Below are positions 1-5,649 of a DNA stretch of 12,369 nucleotides, piece by piece (position 1 is the stretch's first letter; every line of letters begins with the position of its first letter). The position numbers were made by a program, and so were the translations under genes. The stretch spans positions 1-12,369 of the forward strand of contig JAEYXM010000094.1 of NCBI GenBank assembly GCA_023428465.1. Direction: 5' to 3'. The DNA is from Actinomycetes bacterium. GTDB lineage: Bacteria; Actinomycetota; Actinomycetes; Actinomycetales; Cellulomonadaceae. Below the pieces are notes generated by a model. It was not told where the DNA came from, did no database searches, and worked only from the letters and a program-made list of their open reading frames with translations.

Positions 1-282
1 GGCCCGGTGCGGGACGCGCCCTTCCGGCCCACGGAGGCGCACGAGCGGATCACGCTCGACCTCGACGGGCCGGCACGCTGGGTCGCCGAGCAGTACCCCG
101 TCGAGGAGACGGCGGACCTGCCGGGCGGCGGGTTCCGCGTCGTGCTGCGCGTCGCCTCGCCCGACTGGCTGCGCCACGTCCTGCTGCGCGTCGCGCCGTT
201 CGTGCGGGCCGTCGAGCCCGTGGACGTCGCGGTCGACGCCGCCGAGGCCGCGCGTCGGGCGCTGGCCGCCTACGGCGGCTGA
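1..282 (+). CDS. pafC: WYL-domain transcriptional regulator PafC, C-terminal fragment (5' end outside window)
   Basis: The reading frame is open from base 1 to the TGA at 280-282, giving about 93 residues; the true start lies to the left. The visible part looks like the C-terminal WCX domain of WYL proteins: alternating beta strands, then a WLRHVLLRVAP helix motif and a terminal helix ending in AAYGG. PafB and PafC form a transcriptional activator of DNA-damage response genes in mycobacteria, and are often encoded beside the proteasome accessory factor pafA. Assignment to PafC rather than another WYL protein rests mostly on context: in M. tuberculosis pafC is followed by tatA, tatC and helY, as here. 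The HTH and the WYL core are not visible, so DNA-binding competence cannot be judged. Confidence 0.8.
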   Translation, partial: GPVRDAPFRPTEAHERITLDLDGPARWVAEQYPVEETADLPGGGFRVVLRVASPDWLRHVLLRVAPFVRAVEPVDVAVDAAEAARRALAAYGG

Positions 283-286
283 GCGT

Positions 287-302
287 CCGCGCGAGAACGC
301 GG
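287..302 (+). terminator. weak hairpin after pafC
   Basis: CCGCG (287-291) can pair with CGCGG (298-302) around a six-base loop, five bases after the pafC stop codon. There is no T-tract, so it is at best a weak GC-rich terminator or a 3'-end stabilising stem. In DNA this GC-rich such a stem can arise by chance. Confidence 0.25.
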
Positions 303-340
303 TCCGCCTGCCCCGGCGCTCGCCCGGACGCCCGTCCCGA

Positions 341-353
341 TAGCCTGGGCCCG
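341..353 (+). promoter_or_regulatory. leaderless -10 element (TAGCCT) for the small membrane protein gene
   Basis: TAGCCT at 341-346 matches the actinobacterial SigA -10 pattern TANNNT and is followed by exactly six bases before the GTG at 353. This places the expected transcription start on the start codon itself. No Shine-Dalgarno sequence and no clear -35 hexamer are visible. The same geometry recurs at three other genes in this window. Confidence 0.6.
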
Positions 354-667
354 TGCTCTGGTTCCTCCTGTGGACGTTCTTGGTGCTCGGCACGTGCGTC
401 GGTGCGTTCTTCCTCGGCCGCGACCTGTTCCGGAAGGCACGCGGGCTCGCCCACGAGCTCGAGCGGGTTGCGGACCTGACGGCTGCGATGGCCGAGGCCG
501 CCGAGGCCCGTGTCGTCGTCACCGAGCCTGCGCCCGTGTCGCTGCTGGACCCCGAGCCGGCCCGCTTGCGGATGGCCGAGGCGCGGCTGCGCCGCCTGGC
601 CCGGCGCCTGCGCCGCGAGGAGCGGCACACGCACGCCTACGAGCGCTGGCAGTCCTTCGCCCGCTGA
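353..667 (+). CDS. small single-pass membrane protein of unknown function
   Basis: This is a 104-residue protein I do not recognise as a named family. Residues 1-22 form one hydrophobic helix with no positively charged residue before it, followed by the charged stretch RDLFRKAR, so the N terminus is probably outside and the rest cytoplasmic, or it acts as an uncleaved signal anchor. Residues 30-52 and 69-99 are strongly charged and helical, the second rich in Arg and Leu (ARLRRLARRLRREER), which could form a coiled coil or contact membrane or nucleic acid. The GTG start is supported by a TAGNNT element six bases upstream; no ribosome binding site is seen. It sits between pafC and tatA. The next gene has its own promoter, so a role in Tat export is not implied. 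Codon third-position bias supports real coding. Confidence 0.7.
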   Translation: MLWFLLWTFLVLGTCVGAFFLGRDLFRKARGLAHELERVADLTAAMAEAAEARVVVTEPAPVSLLDPEPARLRMAEARLRRLARRLRREERHTHAYERWQSFAR

Positions 668-692
668 GCTTGTCGCCGGTCGCGCCCGCGTC

Positions 693-710
693 CGCACCCT
701 GCGTGGTGCG
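693..710 (+). terminator. hairpin between the small membrane protein gene and tatA
   Basis: CGCACC (693-698) is perfectly complementary to GGTGCG (705-710), with a six-base loop. It lies 25 bases after the upstream stop codon and 16 bases before the tatA -10 element, a sensible place for a terminator. There is no T-tract, so confidence is limited. Confidence 0.35.
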
Positions 711-725
711 CGCGCTGCGGGCGGC

Positions 726-758
726 TAGGCTGGGGCGACACGATCGGGAAGGGAAACC
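726..758 (+). promoter_or_regulatory. tatA promoter -10 (TAGGCT) and short leader with Shine-Dalgarno
   Basis: TAGGCT at 726-731 is followed after six bases by an A at 738, the predicted transcription start. This would leave a 21-base leader containing the purine-rich GGGAAGGG just upstream of the tatA ATG. The -10 is the same hexamer as at helY and lnt, but here the mRNA is leadered. No clear -35 is visible. Confidence 0.55.
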
Positions 759-950
759 ATGGGCAACCTGCGGGGCTGGGAGTGGCTCATCATCCTGGTC
801 ATCGTGCTCGTCCTGTTCGGTGCCTCGCGGCTGCCGGCGCTCGCCCGCAGCGTCGGGAAGTCCGTGCGGATCTTCAAGTCCGAGGTGAAGGACGGGCGCG
901 AGGACGTGACGGACGAGGCCTCGAACGACGACGGTGCGCCGCGCGCCTGA
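759..950 (+). CDS. tatA: Sec-independent (twin-arginine) translocase subunit TatA
   Basis: TatA oligomerises in the plasma membrane and works with TatC to move folded, often cofactor-bearing proteins carrying an RR signal peptide. The 63-residue product has the classic layout: a short hydrophobic N-terminal helix (about residues 7-20, WEWLIILVIVLVLFG), the hinge FGASRLPALARS, an amphipathic helix ending in VRIFKSEV (to about residue 43), and a short acidic tail. It is shorter than many TatA proteins because the C-terminal tail is brief. The ATG is preceded by GGGAAGGG. The gene overlaps the likely tatC start, so both are probably made from one mRNA. No tatB is present nearby; in actinobacteria tatB is usually encoded elsewhere. 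Actinobacterial TatA proteins commonly start with MGNL, as here. Confidence 0.93.
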   Translation: MGNLRGWEWLIILVIVLVLFGASRLPALARSVGKSVRIFKSEVKDGREDVTDEASNDDGAPRA

Positions 951-1722
951 GGCCCGGCCCGCGCGTCAGGCGCGGCGCGGTGGCCCGATGCCCCTGCGGG
1001 CGCACCTGCGCGAGCTGCGCAACCGCATTCTCCTCGCCGCGGCCGGCGTCGCCGTCGGCGCCGTCGCCGGGTGGATCTGGTACCCGTGGATCTTCGAGCA
1101 GCTGCAGCGCCCGCTCGTCGCGGTGGCCGACGGCGGCCAGCTCGTCGCGGTGAACTTCGCGGGCGTGGCGACCCCGCTCGACATGCAGCTGAAGGTCGCC
1201 CTCTTCGCCGGCGTCCTGTTGTCGAGCCCGTGGTGGATCTACCAGCTGTGGGCGTACGTGACGCCGGGCCTGACGCGCACCGAGCGCCGGTACACCGTCG
1301 GGTTCGTCGCCGCGGGGGTCCCGCTGTTCCTCGCGGGTGCCGCCACGGCCTGGTGGGTCGTGCCCGCGGCGGTCGAGATCCTCGTCGGCCTCACCCCGCA
1401 GGACGCCGTGAACGTCATCGACGCCCAGCTCTACCTGGGCTTCCTCATGCGGATGGTGCTGGCTTTCGGGCTCGCGTTCCTGCTGCCCGTGCTCATGGTG
1501 GGCCTCACGTCGGCCGGCCTCGTGCGCGGGGCGACGTGGGCGCGGGGCTGGCGCTGGGCGATCGTGCTCACGGCGGTCTTCGGCGCCGTGGCGACCCCCA
1601 GCGGCGACGCCGTCTCGATGTTCGCGGTCGCCGTGCCGATGTGTGTCCTGTACTTCGCGGCCGTCGGGATCTGCGTGCTCCTGGACCGACGCCGTCGTGC
1701 GCGTGAGGAGGGGTCGCCATGA
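934..1722 (+). CDS. tatC: twin-arginine translocase membrane subunit TatC
   Basis: TatC is the six-helix receptor that recognises twin-arginine signal peptides and recruits TatA. Hydrophobic segments lie near residues 31-50, 86-112, 123-145, 168-192, 207-221 and 229-249. Family hallmarks are visible: HLRELR at 24-29 (with the conserved Glu), QLWAYVTPGLTRTERR at 104-119 (Glu117 matching the functionally important Glu of the first cytoplasmic loop), and ATPSGD at 220-225. The start is uncertain. GTG at 934 overlaps tatA by 17 bases and gives an 18-residue basic extension, as seen in some actinobacterial TatC proteins. ATG at 988 would begin at MPLRAHLREL. Neither has a strong Shine-Dalgarno; I prefer 934. 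The stop overlaps the next gene's ATG, implying translational coupling to the lipid kinase. Confidence 0.92.
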   Translation: MRRAPEARPARQARRGGPMPLRAHLRELRNRILLAAAGVAVGAVAGWIWYPWIFEQLQRPLVAVADGGQLVAVNFAGVATPLDMQLKVALFAGVLLSSPWWIYQLWAYVTPGLTRTERRYTVGFVAAGVPLFLAGAATAWWVVPAAVEILVGLTPQDAVNVIDAQLYLGFLMRMVLAFGLAFLLPVLMVGLTSAGLVRGATWARGWRWAIVLTAVFGAVATPSGDAVSMFAVAVPMCVLYFAAVGICVLLDRRRRAREEGSP

Positions 1723-2636
1723 GCGGGCTGCGGATCGGCGTCGTGATCAACCCGACGTCGGGTCACGGCCGCGGGGCCGGTCGCGGTCAGCACTTCCTCG
1801 ACGCGGCCCGGTCGCGCGGGCACGCGGTCATCGACCTGTCCGCGACGGACCTCATGAGCGCCGAGCAGCACGCCCGGCAGGCGGTCGTGGACGGGCTGGA
1901 CGCGCTCGTCGTCGTGGGCGGGGACGGCATGGTCCACCTCGGCGCGAACATCGTGGCGGGCACGGACCTGCCGCTCGGCATCGTCGCCGCGGGCAACGGC
2001 AACGACGTCGCGCGCGCGATGGAGCTGCCACGCCACGACGTCGGGGCGGCGGTCGCGACGTTCGAACGCGGGCTGGAGACGGGCGGGCGGGCCGTCGACG
2101 CCGTGCTCGTGGGGCCGGTCGACTACAGCGCGCACGAGTGGTTCCTCGGCGTGCTGTCCTGCGGGTTCGATGCCGCCGTGAACGCGCGGGCGAACACCAT
2201 GACCTGGCCGGCGGGCAGCGGGCGCTACGTGCGCGCGCTGGCCGCTGAGCTGCGCCGGTTCCGCCCCTACGGGTACCGGCTCACCCTGGACGACGAGACG
2301 TGGGAGTCCACCGGAACGCTTGTTGCCGTCGCCAACGGCGGGCTCTTCGGGGGTGGTATGCGGATCGCGCCCGGCTCGCTCATGGACGACGGTCTGCTCG
2401 ACGTCGTCATCGCCGGGCCGCTCAGCCGACGCCAGCTCCTCGCGATCTTCCCCAAGGTCTACTCCGGCGGGCACGTGGACCACCCGGCGTGCACCGTGCT
2501 GCGCACGCGCACGCTGCTCATCGAGCACAGCCACGTGGGTCCTGAGCCGCCGGTCGCCTTCGCCGACGGCGAGCGCCTCGGGCCCCTGCCACTGCGCGTG
2601 GAGGTCAAGCCGGGCGCGGTGCACCTGCTGGTCTGA
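1719..2636 (+). CDS. diacylglycerol kinase / lipid kinase family protein (DAGK catalytic domain)
   Basis: This 305-residue protein has the DgkB/YegS/sphingosine-kinase fold, which transfers phosphate from ATP to diacylglycerol or a related lipid at the inner face of the membrane. Visible motifs are the N-terminal NPTSGHGRG (11-19), the nucleotide-binding GGDG (67-70) followed by MVHLGAN, GNGNDVAR (92-99; more often GTGNDFAR, so Thr is replaced by Asn), the NGGLFGGGMRIAP strand-loop (206-218), DDGLLD (223-228), and ADGE (282-285), which is the conserved DGE near the C terminus. Its ATG overlaps the tatC stop (ATGA), with GAGGAGG eight bases upstream, so it is cotranslated with tatC. No transmembrane segment is seen. 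The exact lipid substrate cannot be told from sequence; phosphatidic acid recycling or phosphoinositide-type lipids are both possible. Confidence 0.87.
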   Translation: MSGLRIGVVINPTSGHGRGAGRGQHFLDAARSRGHAVIDLSATDLMSAEQHARQAVVDGLDALVVVGGDGMVHLGANIVAGTDLPLGIVAAGNGNDVARAMELPRHDVGAAVATFERGLETGGRAVDAVLVGPVDYSAHEWFLGVLSCGFDAAVNARANTMTWPAGSGRYVRALAAELRRFRPYGYRLTLDDETWESTGTLVAVANGGLFGGGMRIAPGSLMDDGLLDVVIAGPLSRRQLLAIFPKVYSGGHVDHPACTVLRTRTLLIEHSHVGPEPPVAFADGERLGPLPLRVEVKPGAVHLLV

Positions 2637-2683
2637 GATCCCGCGCCCGCACGGGTTGCCTGACGGCGTGCCCGACCGACGGC

Positions 2684-2725
2684 GCGTGTCCGGCTCTGCG
2701 TGTCCGGCTCTGCGTATCCGGGTGT
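2684..2725 (+). repeat. 14-bp tandem repeat (three copies) upstream of helY
   Basis: The unit GCGTGTCCGGCTCT occurs perfectly at 2684-2697 and 2698-2711, followed by a degenerate third copy at 2712-2725 with 11 of 14 bases matching. It fills the intergenic space directly upstream of the helY -10 element at 2742, and the third copy covers where a -35 contact would fall. It could bind a regulator or be a neutral slippage product. Confidence 0.7.
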
Positions 2726-2741
2726 GCCTGTCGCGCACGCC

Positions 2742-2754
2742 TAGGCTGGACGCA
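2742..2754 (+). promoter_or_regulatory. leaderless -10 element (TAGGCT) for helY
   Basis: TAGGCT at 2742-2747 is followed by six bases and then the helY ATG at 2754. This spacing predicts that the transcript starts on the A of the start codon. No ribosome binding site precedes the ATG and no -35 hexamer is recognisable. Together with the change of transcription unit after the lipid kinase, it suggests helY has its own promoter. Confidence 0.62.
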
Positions 2755-5609
2755 TGTCCACCCCCGCCGAGCGGTACGCGGCTGCCCGCGAACGGGCCGC
2801 GGCAGCCAAGACCGAGCTCGCCCGGTGGGCGGCGGGCCTGCCCTTCGAGCTCGACCCCTTCCAGACCGACGCGTGCCGCGCCGTCGAGGGCGGGCGCGGG
2901 GTGCTCGTCGCAGCACCGACGGGCGCGGGCAAGACGGTGGTGGGGGAGTTCGCGGTCCACCTCGCGCTCCACCAGGGCCGCAAGGCGTTCTACACGACGC
3001 CGATCAAGGCGCTGAGCAACCAGAAGTACGCCGACTTCGTGCGCCGGTACGGCGCCGAGCAGGTCGGCCTGCTGACGGGCGACACGACCCTCAACGGGGA
3101 GGCGCCCGTCGTCGTGATGACGACCGAGGTGCTCCGGAACATGCTCTACGCGGACTCGGCCACGCTCGAGGGCCTCGCGTTCGTCGTGATGGACGAGGTG
3201 CACTACCTCGCCGACCGGTTCCGGGGGCCGGTCTGGGAGGAGGTGATCATCCACCTGCCCGCGCATGTGCAGCTCGTCTCCCTGTCGGCGACGGTGTCCA
3301 ACGCGGAGGAGTTCGGCGACTGGCTGACGATGGTCCGCGGCGACACGGCGGTCGTCGTCAGCGAGGTACGGCCCGTGCCGCTGTGGCAGCACGTCATGAC
3401 CCGCGACGGCATCGTCGACCTGTACGCCGCGAACGTGGACCCGACGGCGCCGGGCCGGGACCCTGCGATCAACCCGGACCTCGTCGCAGCCCTGCGCCGC
3501 CAGGACCGGTCCGGTCCGCCGCGGTCCGGGCCGGGCGACCGCGGCTACCGCGGGCGCGGGGGACGACGGACCGACGTGGGTGGCCGCCGCCCGCCGCCGC
3601 GCTTCGCCGTCGTCGAGGCGCTCGACCGGGATGGCCTGCTCCCGGCGATCTTCTTCGTGTTCTCGCGCGCCGGGTGCGCGGCCGCGGTCGAGCAGTGCAT
3701 GGCGGCGAACCTGCGCCTGACGACGCCGGAGCAGTCGGCGCAGGTCCGCGAGATCGTCGAGGCGCGCTGCGCGGCCGTGCCGTCCGCCGACCTGGCCGTC
3801 CTCGGGTACTGGGAGTGGAGCCAGGCGCTCGAGCGGGGCATCGCCTCGCACCACGCCGGGATGCTGCCGCTGTTCAAGGAGACCGTCGAGGAGCTGTTCT
3901 CGCGGGGCCTGGTGAAGATCGTCTTCGCGACGGAGACCCTGGCGCTGGGCATCAACATGCCCGCGCGGTCCGTGGTCCTCGACCGCCTGACCAAGTGGGA
4001 CGGCTCCGCGCACGTCGAGATCACCGCGGGGGAGTACACCCAGCTCACGGGCCGCGCCGGCCGGCGTGGCATCGACGTCGAAGGCCACGCCGTCGTCGTG
4101 GACCACGGCCGTCTTGACCCGACGGCGCTGGGGGGCCTCGCGTCGCGGCGCACCTACCCGCTGCGGTCGAGCTTCCGGCCCACGTACAACATGGCCGTCA
4201 ACCTGGTGGCGCAGGTCGGCCGCGACCGCGCGCGCGAGGTGCTCGAGACGAGCTTCGCGCAGTTCCAGGCGGACCGGGCGGTCGTCGGGCTGGCGCGGCA
4301 GGCGCAGACGCACGCGGAGGCGCTCGAGGGGTACTCGACCGCGATGCAGTGCCACCTCGGCGACTTCGCCGAGTACGCCGACCTGCGCCGACGCCTCACC
4401 GACCGCGAGAAGGGCGCCTCGCGGGACGCCGCGCGGGCGCGCCGGGCCGAAGCGGTCCAGAGCCTGCGGACCCTGCGGACGGGCGACGTCGTCGAGGTGC
4501 CGACGGGCCGGCGGGCCGGGTTCGCCGTCGTCCTCGACCCGGGTCGGGACGGGCTCGACGGGCCGCGTGTCACGGTCCTGACGAGCGAACGTCAGGTGCG
4601 CACGCTGTCGGGGGCGGACCTGACGCGTGCCGTCCGGGTCGTGACGACCGTGCGGGTGCCGAAGGACTTCTCGCAACGCAACGCGGCAGCCAAGCGCGAC
4701 CTCGCGTCGGCGATGCGCAGCGCGCTCGCGCGGCCGCCCCGGGGCCTGGAGAACCGGGGCGACGACGCACCGCCCACGGGCACGCGCACGGGCACGCGCG
4801 ACGCCGCAGCATCAGGCGGGGGTGGGCAGGACGCAGGGCGCCCCGACACGCCCGGTCGCACGGACGAGGCGACGGTGACCGAGCTGCGCCGTCGCCTGCG
4901 TGCGCACCCGTGCCACGGCTGCTCCGAGCGCGAGGACCACGCCCGGTGGGCCGAGCGGTACCACCGGCTACGCAAGGAGTACGAGGGGCTCCTGCGCCGC
5001 ATCGAGGGCCGTACGAGCTCGATCGCGCGACTGTTCGACCGCGTGTGCGAGGTGCTCCTCGCCACGGGCCACCTGGTCCGCGCGGAGGGCGACCTGCGCG
5101 TCACCGACGCGGGGGAGGGCCTTCGCCGGCTGTACGCCGAGAGCGACCTCCTGGTCGCCGAGTGCCTGCGTGCGGGCGTGTGGGAGGGCCTGGACGCCCC
5201 GGGGCTCGCCGCTGCCGTGTCGGCCGTCGTGATGGAGTCCCGGACGGAGGAGCCGCACGCGGCGCAGGTGCCGGGTGGCGCCGACGGGCGGCTGGGTCGC
5301 GCGCTGGACGGCACCCTGCGGGTGTGGTCGCGCCTGGAGGACCTGGAAGTCGCCCACGGTGTCCCCGTCACGCGCGCGCCGGACCTGTCGCTCGTCGGGC
5401 CCGTGCACCGCTGGGCATCCGGGCGCGGCCTCGCGCCCGTGCTCGCGGGCACCGACCTGGCCGCCGGCGACTTCGTCCGCTGGTGCAAGCAGGTGATCGA
5501 TCTGCTCGACCAGCTGGCCGGCGCGGCGCCGTCGCCGGGGGTTCGCCGGACCGCGCGCACCGCGGTCGAGGCGCTGCGGCGGGGCGTGGTCGCCCAGAGT
5601 GCCGTCTGA
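2754..5609 (+). CDS. helY: Ski2/Mtr4-like DEAD/DEAH-box RNA helicase HelY
   Basis: This 951-residue superfamily 2 helicase uses ATP to unwind RNA. Helicase motifs appear in order: Q-like region FELDPFQ (31-37), motif I APTGAGKT (54-61), Ia TTPIKAL (81-87), motif II DEVH (147-150), motif III SAT (178-180), GINMPA (399-404) and motif VI QLTGRAGRRG (430-439). A Gly/Arg-rich insert (252-283) separates the two RecA domains. A low-complexity linker (about 658-706) precedes an HPCHGC motif (718-723), a possible metal site, and the C-terminal DSHCT helical domain (about 770-951). Eukaryotic relatives feed RNA to the exosome; actinobacterial HelY is thought to act in RNA processing or decay, but its physiological substrate is uncertain. 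Position downstream of tatAC matches M. tuberculosis. The ATG is supported by the leaderless promoter. The next gene starts 40 bases later with its own -10 element. Confidence 0.92.
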   Translation: MSTPAERYAAARERAAAAKTELARWAAGLPFELDPFQTDACRAVEGGRGVLVAAPTGAGKTVVGEFAVHLALHQGRKAFYTTPIKALSNQKYADFVRRYGAEQVGLLTGDTTLNGEAPVVVMTTEVLRNMLYADSATLEGLAFVVMDEVHYLADRFRGPVWEEVIIHLPAHVQLVSLSATVSNAEEFGDWLTMVRGDTAVVVSEVRPVPLWQHVMTRDGIVDLYAANVDPTAPGRDPAINPDLVAALRRQDRSGPPRSGPGDRGYRGRGGRRTDVGGRRPPPRFAVVEALDRDGLLPAIFFVFSRAGCAAAVEQCMAANLRLTTPEQSAQVREIVEARCAAVPSADLAVLGYWEWSQALERGIASHHAGMLPLFKETVEELFSRGLVKIVFATETLALGINMPARSVVLDRLTKWDGSAHVEITAGEYTQLTGRAGRRGIDVEGHAVVVDHGRLDPTALGGLASRRTYPLRSSFRPTYNMAVNLVAQVGRDRAREVLETSFAQFQADRAVVGLARQAQTHAEALEGYSTAMQCHLGDFAEYADLRRRLTDREKGASRDAARARRAEAVQSLRTLRTGDVVEVPTGRRAGFAVVLDPGRDGLDGPRVTVLTSERQVRTLSGADLTRAVRVVTTVRVPKDFSQRNAAAKRDLASAMRSALARPPRGLENRGDDAPPTGTRTGTRDAAASGGGGQDAGRPDTPGRTDEATVTELRRRLRAHPCHGCSEREDHARWAERYHRLRKEYEGLLRRIEGRTSSIARLFDRVCEVLLATGHLVRAEGDLRVTDAGEGLRRLYAESDLLVAECLRAGVWEGLDAPGLAAAVSAVVMESRTEEPHAAQVPGGADGRLGRALDGTLRVWSRLEDLEVAHGVPVTRAPDLSLVGPVHRWASGRGLAPVLAGTDLAAGDFVRWCKQVIDLLDQLAGAAPSPGVRRTARTAVEALRRGVVAQSAV
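4776..4799 (+). repeat. 12-bp tandem duplication inside helY linker
   Basis: ACGGGCACGCGC is repeated exactly at 4776-4787 and 4788-4799, encoding TGTR-TGTR in the low-complexity linker of HelY. It is in frame and lies outside the catalytic core, consistent with a tolerated recent slippage event. Confidence 0.75.
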
Positions 5610-5636
5610 CCAGACGACACGCAAGATCGGGTGCGC

Positions 5637-5649
5637 TAGGTTCACAGCG
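5637..5649 (+). promoter_or_regulatory. leaderless -10 element (TAGGTT) for the amidohydrolase gene
   Basis: TAGGTT at 5637-5642 precedes the GTG at 5649 by exactly six bases. ACGACA at 5614-5619 is a weak -35 candidate with a 17-base spacer. No Shine-Dalgarno sequence is present, so a leaderless transcript is predicted. The element supports GTG at 5649 as the true start. Confidence 0.62.

Noticed and set aside
988..990. ATG at 988 as the tatC start
   Set aside because: It is possible, but has no Shine-Dalgarno. GTG at 934 overlaps tatA and gives a basic N-terminal extension as seen in some actinobacterial TatC. Kept as the alternative.
2684..2725. tandem repeats as a CRISPR array
   Set aside because: The units are 14 bp with no spacers between them, and no cas genes are present.
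1431..4676. 1081-codon open frame on the minus strand
   Set aside because: It runs antisense to tatC, the lipid kinase and most of HelY, all of which have clear motifs. Its translation is rich in Arg, His, Val and Asp without any domain, as expected of the complementary frame in high-GC coding DNA.
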